A DNA stretch of 42,932 nt, taken from positions 1 to 42,932 of the forward strand of contig PXDN01000107.1 in NCBI GenBank assembly GCA_003566375.1, written 5' to 3'. Shown piece after piece: positions 37,235 through 42,932 of the stretch. The position numbers and the translations under genes are program-made. Every line of letters begins with the position of its first letter. Position 1 is the first letter of the stretch. The DNA comes from Opitutia bacterium. GTDB taxonomy: Bacteria > Verrucomicrobiota > Verrucomicrobiia > Opitutales > T3Sed10-336. The notes below the pieces were generated by a model that saw nothing but the letters and a program-made list of their open reading frames with translations, was not told where the DNA came from and did not search any database.

Positions 37235-37761
37235 CAGGCCCGTGGCATTCTTTTTCTCGCGTTTCCGACTCTGTCGGCTCATTGGATCAATTCAATAATC
37301 CAACCACCATCTGAAGCCATCCCCCTAATGACCCATCACCGTTTAGTTTACTATCAGTGATTCATGCGGCCTTTGAGGAAAGCGGAAATTCGGCGCTCCA
37401 AAGCAGCCGTCAGGCCCACCTCGGTTGAGGGGTGAATTGGACCGAACCGGATGCTGCCTCACGGAAGGCGGAAAAGAGGGCGACCGTTGATTCTGGTTTC
37501 GCTGAACAACCCATCCATTCTCCCACAAAAAACGCCCGGTTTCGACCCGGCGCGCGTGTCGACAATTCCCCGGCCGCGGCAAAACGGTGTCGGCCACCAT
37601 GCATTCTTTCCGGTTGGCGTCAGCAAAGCGGTTGAGGCAGCTCCAATATCTTCATCAAGAAAGCCCGCTGCCGACGGGTTGGCGGAAATCATCGGGTAAG
37701 ACCCAATGCCACGATACACACGGAGATCGTCGGGTAAAACCCGATGCGCCACAAAGACCGC
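37235..37761. other. 527-base gap without a convincing gene
   Basis: Several short open frames exist on both strands but none resembles a protein family, has a good ribosome site, or exceeds 97 codons. A small CCGAC/GTCGG hairpin near 37266-37278 follows the binding-protein gene without a T-run. The clearest structure is the pair of 27-base repeats near the right end. Confidence 0.55.
37683..37747. repeat. Two 27-base hairpin-forming direct repeats
   Basis: Copies at 37683-37709 and 37721-37747 share 23 of 27 bases; all four differences are A/G changes. Each contains TCGGGT-AAR-ACCCRA, a six-pair hairpin with three-base loop. Read on the minus strand, the change in copy 1 turns one pair into G-U, so pairing is kept in RNA. 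They lie 15 bases or more after the stop of the minus-strand repeat protein gene and may form part of its 3' end. Confidence 0.6.
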
Positions 37762-39201
37762 TCAGTCGCGCAAACTAAAACGGAAGAAGCGCCGGGGGTC
37801 GGACACGGTCCCGGGGTGGACAAACCGGAATTCGCCCGCCGACCCGGTTTCCACCTCGCCCAGAGGAGTCCAGGTGACAAGGTCCAATGACGTGAAGGCT
37901 TCGTAAATCCGGTCCGGCAAGCCGACCGCCCGCATTTCAAACTCCCCCTCCCCGTTCATTCCCATCTCCAGGATGGTGATGGCGGGATCGTCCTCCGCCC
38001 GCACATAGACCGTGACCCGCCCGTCGGCTTCGCCACCGAAGGGATCGGCCAGCAGGTAGGTGAACACGTCCGTGCCAGTGAAGCCGACTGGCGGAGCATA
38101 AGTCACCATCCCGTCCTCCAGCGACAGAACCGCCCCGGCCGCGGATGCGGTGTCGGGGAGTGAGAGATGCAGGGGATCCCCGTCCGGATCAAAATCGTTT
38201 AGCAGCAGCGTTTCCACCGCCACCGGCAACGGCGTGTCACGGGCCGCGCCCAGGAAATCGGGCCCGGCCACCGGCGGGTGATTGAACGGGATCACCTCAA
38301 TGGCTCGGATAGCGGCGGGGCCTTCCCCCGCGTCGCCGTCGGACAGCACAAAAACCACCGGTCGCACGCCTCCGGTCGGGAAACGCAGGGGATTGGCGAA
38401 GGTGACCGACCGGACCAAAGCCTCGACCGCCGCCAAAGTCGCGTTGGTGTTCAACTCGACCAATAACGGTTCCCCGTCCGTTCCCCCCGCGAAGATGCCG
38501 ATGGACGCCCCGTCAAACCAGACCTCGTCCCCGTCCTCCAGCGTGATGCCGGCCGGGCCGTTTGCCGCAATCCCCAAAACGTCTCCCGGAGCGGCCCCGC
38601 CGTTGATGGATACGCGAAGATACCCGCCCGCAAGCACGTCCGTGTCCGGATCCGCCACGGCGGCCGTCGGATCGATCACCACCACGCCCGCCCCCTCAAG
38701 GTAAACCAGGGGCTCCGGGTTCAACGTGACCGAGGGGGCCGCGGGCACGTGAACGGAAAACTCCCGCGCCACCGCGTCCCGCACCGGAATAAACGGAGGC
38801 TCTCCGGCAAAAATGGAAAACTCCCGCGTCACCGCGTCCGCCACGAAAAGAGGCAATTCCGGCGAACCGGCGAAAAGGGAAAATTCGCGGGTCACCGCGT
38901 CTGCCGCAACAGGGGGCACTTGGGGAGAACCGGCAAAGAGGGAAAACTCCCGCGCCACCGTGTCCGTCAATGCCAGCCGCGAACCAACCGGTCCGGCGAA
39001 GACCGAAAATTCACGTGTTGCGGCATCGTTCGCGGACACGGGTGAGGTATCCCCGAAAAAAAACGTGAATTCCCGAGCCAGCGCATCGGTCGCGTCTGCA
39101 GCCGCCGCGAATCCAACCGCCCGCGCCACCGCCACCCAAACGACAACCCGGGCAAAGCCCGGGAGGATGTGTGATCCGCGATTGACAACTGGGATTCTCA
39201 T
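37762..39201 (-). CDS. Secreted protein with DAxxREFSxFAG repeats and a cadherin-like domain
   Basis: A 479-residue secreted or surface protein. A signal-like N-terminus (about 1-36) is followed by six tandem 20-21-residue repeats (about 39-160) built on DAVTREFSLFAG and variants. Next is a domain with PDTDV and DGDEVWF segments (about 165-320). A cadherin/VCBS-like domain follows, with the calcium-binding-type LLNDFDPDGDPLHLS and GFTGTDVFTYLLADPFGG. The C-terminal segment (YEAFTSLDLVTWTPLGEV to RRFFRFSLRD) is of a kind often seen at the end of verrucomicrobial exported proteins. No catalytic motif. AAGGTG lies nine bases before the ATG. It follows the glycine-rich protein gene by 39 bases, probably the same transcript; a structural or adhesive role is only an inference. 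Confidence 0.78.
   Translation of the reverse strand: MRIPVVNRGSHILPGFARVVVWVAVARAVGFAAAADATDALAREFTFFFGDTSPVSANDAATREFSVFAGPVGSRLALTDTVAREFSLFAGSPQVPPVAADAVTREFSLFAGSPELPLFVADAVTREFSIFAGEPPFIPVRDAVAREFSVHVPAAPSVTLNPEPLVYLEGAGVVVIDPTAAVADPDTDVLAGGYLRVSINGGAAPGDVLGIAANGPAGITLEDGDEVWFDGASIGIFAGGTDGEPLLVELNTNATLAAVEALVRSVTFANPLRFPTGGVRPVVFVLSDGDAGEGPAAIRAIEVIPFNHPPVAGPDFLGAARDTPLPVAVETLLLNDFDPDGDPLHLSLPDTASAAGAVLSLEDGMVTYAPPVGFTGTDVFTYLLADPFGGEADGRVTVYVRAEDDPAITILEMGMNGEGEFEMRAVGLPDRIYEAFTSLDLVTWTPLGEVETGSAGEFRFVHPGTVSDPRRFFRFSLRD
38752..39090 (-). repeat. Six tandem 60-63-base coding repeats
   Basis: Within the preceding secreted-protein gene the core ACGCGGTGxCGCGGGAGTTTTCC-like unit recurs at intervals of 60, 63, 63, 63 and 60 bases. 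The middle units are closest in sequence; the outer ones (near 39010 and 39070) are more diverged, which fits expansion from the centre. Confidence 0.85.
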
Positions 39202-39240
39202 TCGGGTGGCACCTTGCCGTGAAACAGGTTGTGCCTCTTC

Positions 39241-40578
39241 TCAATCCGGAAAACCGGCCAGCACCTGCACGGTGGAAAATCCGTCCGCGACGTCGATTTC
39301 CGCCGTCCAAGTGGAATCCTCGAAGGTTCCCCCCGCGTATTCGGCCAGGACCGTTTCATCGATCCCGGTCCGGCGGATCACGCGCACCGTCAACACACTG
39401 TCCAAGGGCACGTGCGAAGCTTCAATGAGCAAAGAGGCCGGTCCGGCGGAGGGCAGGGAAACATCCGTGTTGGGAAACGCAAGTTCGGCGCGCGGGTCCT
39501 CGGGAACGGTTTTCCCCCCAAGGCTGACCGAACGAATCATGGGCGTTTCCGGTTGGCGAAACAGCCGGGGTGTCTCCTCCGCCACGCCGAGGGAGTAGGC
39601 CGGGTTGCCAAGATCCACCAATTCATTCGTGAAAGTCTCCACGCGGATGCGTCCGACGGCTCCGTTGCCGCCGTTGCGGCCCGCAATACCAGTGCCGCCG
39701 GCGCCGCCAAGCGCCAAAAGCGTGCCGTTGCCCGAAATGTGGTCGGCCACGAGCCGGATTCCACCGCCGCTGCCGCCGCCCGCATAGGTTTGGGTCGTCC
39801 CGCCGCCGCTTGGGCTGCCGCCTCCATTGGCCCGCACTTGGCCGTTGAGGAGGATTGACTGGGAGGTGGCAATCAGAATGGCGCCGCCGCCCGCTCCTCC
39901 CCCGCGGCCGCGGTCGCCCATCGCCGAACCGGCTCCGCCTGATCCCCCGATGAGCGGGAAGACCCCCGGATTGCCGTAGGCGCTCCCCGGACTGCCGGCC
40001 CCGGCCCCGCCCGAGCTTCCCGCGGCACCCGGCGCGCCATGGCCAGCCCCGCTGCCGGCACCGCTGTCGCCTCCGGGGGAAGCCGAAGTGTAGGCGGGGC
40101 CTCCCGGCCCCATGCCGGCCGCGCCGGGGGTTTGCGCGTCGGACCCGCGCCCTCCCCGGAAACCGCCCGGCCCGGGCTCCGAGAAGCCGCGCAGGCCGTT
40201 GAAATCATGTCCCGGCGCGCCGTTCAAAGAGACGGTTCCATCAATGACCACGTCTCCCTGGGAAAGCCAGATCACCGGCGCGCGGGAAGGGTGGTTGAGA
40301 AAGGTGACGGTCACCCCGGACGGGATGTTGATGGAGGAAAATTTGAAGACCACCGCCCATTGCTCCGGATCATAGACCCCCGACCCGCTGCCCGGCGTGT
40401 CCCACGATCCGGTGGCGGCGAGGGAGAGGTCCACGACGATGTTTCCCGCGGGCTCGAAAGCCCCGTCGGATCCGTCGGAGGGAATGGTCAGCGCACCGGC
40501 GGGAGCGGCGGAAAGCAACAGGGGAAGCAGCAGCGGGAAGCAGAGACGAAGAGAGAATGATTTTATCATACTATTCAT
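39241..40578 (-). CDS. Glycine-rich secreted protein
   Basis: A 445-residue exported protein of unknown function. Signal peptide about 1-32 (LCFPLLLPLLLSAAPAGA), then a beta-type region (TIPSDGSDGAFEPAGNIVVD, VYDPEQWAVVFKFSSINIPS, VTFLNHPSRAPVIWLSQGDV) of a kind I associate with verrucomicrobial and planctomycetal exported proteins. Residues about 125-320 are extremely glycine-rich with few charges (GAGSGAGHGAPGAAG), broken by hydrophobic strands such as GGGAILIATSQSILLNG. A short beta-like C-terminal domain follows. ATG 40578 is chosen for an AAGGG six bases upstream; an in-frame ATG three codons later is possible. It is the first gene of the pair with the repeat protein. Confidence 0.78.
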   Translation of the reverse strand: MNSMIKSFSLRLCFPLLLPLLLSAAPAGALTIPSDGSDGAFEPAGNIVVDLSLAATGSWDTPGSGSGVYDPEQWAVVFKFSSINIPSGVTVTFLNHPSRAPVIWLSQGDVVIDGTVSLNGAPGHDFNGLRGFSEPGPGGFRGGRGSDAQTPGAAGMGPGGPAYTSASPGGDSGAGSGAGHGAPGAAGSSGGAGAGSPGSAYGNPGVFPLIGGSGGAGSAMGDRGRGGGAGGGAILIATSQSILLNGQVRANGGGSPSGGGTTQTYAGGGSGGGIRLVADHISGNGTLLALGGAGGTGIAGRNGGNGAVGRIRVETFTNELVDLGNPAYSLGVAEETPRLFRQPETPMIRSVSLGGKTVPEDPRAELAFPNTDVSLPSAGPASLLIEASHVPLDSVLTVRVIRRTGIDETVLAEYAGGTFEDSTWTAEIDVADGFSTVQVLAGFPD

Positions 40579-40699
40579 GGCGGACCCTTGTTTCAGATTA
40601 GATAAGCCGAAAGAGTTGCAAGGCAGGTTTGCGAGTGTATAACCCATTCAACATATCCAAACAGACAAGTCAAGCCGCGTAAAACCAGCGTGGGTTGCT

Positions 40700-41491
40700 C
40701 TAAAGAGCCGATGTGAACTCCGTTACCATGCGCGTGAACTCCCCCCGGTTTTCAATGTGTGGATTGTGTCGCCAGTTTTCCACGACGCGGATGTCGGCTT
40801 GGGGAAAGTGCCGCCGGATCAGGGGATGATGGCTTTCAGTCACGAAATCGGATTTGCCCCCAATTAAAAACAACACCGGTCCCTCGAAGGTTTCTCCTTC
40901 CTCCACCGGGGCCGCGCCGGTGGCCTCCAGATCGCGGGTCAACACCGGGAGATTGATCTGCCAGGAGAAGCCGCCCTCCTCCCGGCGATCGAGATTGGTG
41001 AGCAGGAATTGCCGCATGCCCCACGAGGGAATTTCCTTTTCCATCCAGGCCTCGGCCTCGGCGCGGGATTTCAGCCGGTCGAGGGGAAGCGCGTTCATGG
41101 CGCGGAATTCGTCATCGTGGCGCGGTTGGCGGCGGCCGGGGGCAATATCCACCACCACCAGCGCCCGCACCTGGTCCGGTTGGCGGCAGGCCAGGCGCAT
41201 GGCGAGCTTTCCGCCCATGCTGTGCCCCAGGAGAAGGGTTTGGCCGATTCCCGTTCGGTCCGACCATGCCCGCAAATCCGCCTCCATGGCGGCGTAGGTG
41301 TGCGGAGACGCGTGGGGAGACCGGCCGTGGTTGCGCAAATCCGGCGCCAGCACGTGAAAGGAGTCCGTCAACCCGCGGGCGGCGCCCGCCCAGTTGCGGG
41401 AGGAGCCCAGCAGCCCGTGCAAAACCACCAGCGGGGGACGGTCTTCGCCCCCGAAGTCGCGGTGAACCAATTCAACCGGTTCGATTTCCAT
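40700..41491 (-). CDS. Alpha/beta hydrolase, YbfF-like esterase
   Basis: Cytoplasmic serine hydrolase of the alpha/beta fold, about 263 residues, probably an acyl esterase. LVVLHGLLGSSRNW holds the oxyanion HG; APDLRNHGRS and the nucleophile elbow LLLGHSMGGKLAMRL (S91) match YbfF and similar esterases. The acid is probably the aspartate in GGKSDFV; the catalytic histidine is one of the two in WRHNPHIENRGEF, where the usual GHxxHxE pattern is altered. The ATG at 41491 is preferred over a GTG at 41518. No signal peptide. Substrate unknown. Confidence 0.88.
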   Translation of the reverse strand: MEIEPVELVHRDFGGEDRPPLVVLHGLLGSSRNWAGAARGLTDSFHVLAPDLRNHGRSPHASPHTYAAMEADLRAWSDRTGIGQTLLLGHSMGGKLAMRLACRQPDQVRALVVVDIAPGRRQPRHDDEFRAMNALPLDRLKSRAEAEAWMEKEIPSWGMRQFLLTNLDRREEGGFSWQINLPVLTRDLEATGAAPVEEGETFEGPVLFLIGGKSDFVTESHHPLIRRHFPQADIRVVENWRHNPHIENRGEFTRMVTEFTSAL

Positions 41492-41547
41492 GCAAAGGAA
41501 ATACGACGAACGCCCCACCCCGTCCAGCCGCGATCTTTTGTAATCCG

Positions 41548-41687
41548 GCTTCAGACTTCAGACTTCAGGCCACAGGTTTCAGGTTCAGCCTTCAAGTTTC
41601 ATCCTTTTCCGCCTTCCGGTCTCAGGTTGGTCTCAGGTTTCCGGTTTCAGGTTTCAGGTTTCAAGTGCAGGTTTCATCCCTCATCCC
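41548..41687. repeat. Degenerate TTTCAGG-type spacer repeats
   Basis: The spacer between the ABC exporter stop and the hydrolase start is built from short variants of TTTCAGG, TTCAAG, ACTTCAG and CATCCCT. The best tandem part is at 41643-41663 (three units of a seven-base period). It has no coding potential of its own and probably reflects slippage. Confidence 0.65.
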
Positions 41688-42932
41688 TCATCCTCCCCCT
41701 TCCCCTCCGCGTCGGAGCAGGCTTTTGAAAGCGCCGTTTTGGGCCGCGAGGTTGTCGAACGTTCCCTCCTCCACCAGCCGCCCTTTTGATAACACGACGA
41801 TACGGTCGGCGTTGCGGATGGTGCTCAACCGGTGGGCGATGGTGATGACGGTACGCCCCTTGGACAACCGCTCCAGCGCTTCCTGAATCAGCTTCTCGCT
41901 CTCGTAGTCGAGGGCCGAGGTGGCCTCGTCGAGAATCAATACGCGCGGGTCGCGCAGGATGGCGCGGGCGATGGAGATGCGCTGGCGCTGGCCGCCGGAG
42001 AGGTTCACGCCGCGCTCGCCGAGGGGCGTGCCGTATCCCTGCGGCATGGCGAGGATGAACTCTTCGGCGTTGGCCTGGCGGGCGGCCTCGCGAACTTCCT
42101 CCTCGGTGGCGTCGTGCCGGGCAAAGCGGATGTTGTCGAGCACCGAGCCCGAGAGCAACAGGCTCTCCTGCATCACCACGGCGGCCTGGCGGCGAAACCA
42201 CCGCATGTCGGTTTGCTCCTGCGGCAACCCGTCGAGGCAAATCATGCCTTCCACCGGCCGGTAGAGACCGAGCACCAGATTGGCGAGAGTGCTTTTCCCC
42301 GAACCGGAGGGGCCGACAAACGCCACGTGTTCCCCCGGCTGAATGGTCAGCGAAAAATCCTCGATCACCCGCTTGTCCGACCCGGGGTAACTCATGGAGA
42401 CGTTTTCAAACCGGATCTCTCCCCGCAACGGCACCGGACGGTTTTGCCCGTTCCACTCCTCCACGTAGGCCGAGTCCAGCAGCTCCTTCAGGCTGTTGTA
42501 GCTCTCCTGCCCCACGAAATACTGCTCGCTGATCTGGCCGAGCATCTGCATCGGCATGAGAATGATCGGGAGGGCCACCAGAAACGCGAACAGCGTGCCG
42601 ATGGTCAGGTTGTTGTGCAAAACCAGGATCGCCCCGCCGCCCACGATGACGAGGGAGAGGGTTTGCGTGCTCACGTGGATGAAGGTGCCCAGCACCGAGC
42701 TGAGGCTGTGCATGTGCACCCGCGAGGCCGCCAAATCGTAGCTGCTGACGTCGAGCTGGGTCTCCGCCTGCTTCTCCTCCCCGAAGCTGCGCACCAACCG
42801 CAGGGCGGTGATCAGCTCGTTGGCCGTTCCGGTCAGGTGCTCATGGGCGAGGCGGGCGCGGGTGTGGCTTTCGCGGATTTTGTTGAAAAAATGAAAATGC
42901 ACGAAGCCGTACAACGGCAGCATCAGGAGCAG
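41688..42932 (-). CDS. ABC exporter, fused membrane-ATPase protein (partial)
   Basis: C-terminal 414 residues of an MsbA/LmrA-like half transporter; the frame is open to the window edge, so the start lies beyond it. About half of the membrane domain is present (ALRLVRSFGEEKQAE coupling region and helices 5-6). The nucleotide-binding domain is complete: Walker A GPSGSGKST, Q-loop VVMQESLLLSGSV, signature LSGGQRQRIS, Walker B VLILDEATSALD and H-loop IAHRLSTI. ATP hydrolysis drives export of an unknown substrate, such as lipid or drug. The last residues are glycine-rich, ending just before the TTTCAGG spacer. Confidence 0.93.
   Translation of the reverse strand: MLLMLPLYGFVHFHFFNKIRESHTRARLAHEHLTGTANELITALRLVRSFGEEKQAETQLDVSSYDLAASRVHMHSLSSVLGTFIHVSTQTLSLVIVGGGAILVLHNNLTIGTLFAFLVALPIILMPMQMLGQISEQYFVGQESYNSLKELLDSAYVEEWNGQNRPVPLRGEIRFENVSMSYPGSDKRVIEDFSLTIQPGEHVAFVGPSGSGKSTLANLVLGLYRPVEGMICLDGLPQEQTDMRWFRRQAAVVMQESLLLSGSVLDNIRFARHDATEEEVREAARQANAEEFILAMPQGYGTPLGERGVNLSGGQRQRISIARAILRDPRVLILDEATSALDYESEKLIQEALERLSKGRTVITIAHRLSTIRNADRIVVLSKGRLVEEGTFDNLAAQNGAFKSLLRRGGEGGG

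Noticed and set aside
37343-37752. Minus-strand open frames of 85 and 97 codons in the gap
   Set aside because: No family resemblance or ribosome site, and the longer one runs through the hairpin repeats.
38752-39090. CRISPR-like array
   Set aside because: The 60-63-base periodicity is in frame inside a secreted-protein gene and spacer-like parts are also similar between units.
39868-40210. Low-complexity GGC-rich DNA as a non-coding repeat
   Set aside because: It is the glycine-rich section of an intact signal-peptide-bearing gene.

Overview
The window looks like chromosome from a GC-rich member of the Verrucomicrobia, most likely the Opitutae side. This rests on overall protein character, on a glycine-rich secreted protein followed by a secreted protein with DAxxREFSxFAG repeats, and on a monomeric-type isocitrate dehydrogenase; no rRNA or marker gene is present, so the assignment is an inference. 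I see no rRNA, tRNA, CRISPR array, phage or insertion sequence. The main signs of accessory DNA are one toxin-antitoxin pair and a gene-poor, repeat-bearing gap at 37235-37761.

Layout. 1-13.2 kb is mostly housekeeping: xseA overlapping an NhaC-family antiporter, then ribF on the other strand, a CPA2 (Kef-type) cation/H+ antiporter, a minus-strand run of PP2C phosphatase, small TPR protein and Nif3-like protein, a plus-strand pair of TPR-like exported protein and YhbY RNA-binding protein, glgA, and rnr. 13.2-14 kb holds a Phd/VapC-type toxin-antitoxin pair behind two adjoining perfect palindromes. 14.1-21.5 kb has monomeric isocitrate dehydrogenase, a DegT-type aminotransferase, an intergenic region with a strong-looking promoter and two hairpins (candidate small RNA), a serine hydrolase, a DJ-1-like protein and a DUF4091 protein.

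21.5-33.9 kb, on the minus strand, is the highlight: twelve tightly packed genes, most overlapping by 1-14 bases, for an enlarged Mrp/complex I-like cation-proton antiporter. Transcription order is mrpF, mrpG, a fused MbhD/MbhE/MnhB subunit, mrpC, then a triad of large antiporter-like subunits, then mrpE, a small membrane protein, and a second full triad. The triads are paralogous gene for gene and share their start/stop overlaps, so a block duplication is the simplest origin. The third subunit of both triads has alanine where the others keep the membrane glutamate.

34.2-43 kb: an exported M14 carboxypeptidase, a divergent peptide-binding lipoprotein, the gap with two 27-base hairpin repeats, the two secreted verrucomicrobial-type proteins, an alpha/beta hydrolase, a short TTTCAGG-rich spacer, and the C-terminal part of an ABC exporter cut by the window end.

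How it fits together: with NhaC, CPA2 and a double Mrp-like complex within 34 kb, monovalent cation and pH homeostasis is the strongest theme, suggesting a marine, saline or alkaline habitat. Many starts have weak or no Shine-Dalgarno sequence, so starts were chosen mainly from family N-termini and from stop/start overlaps.
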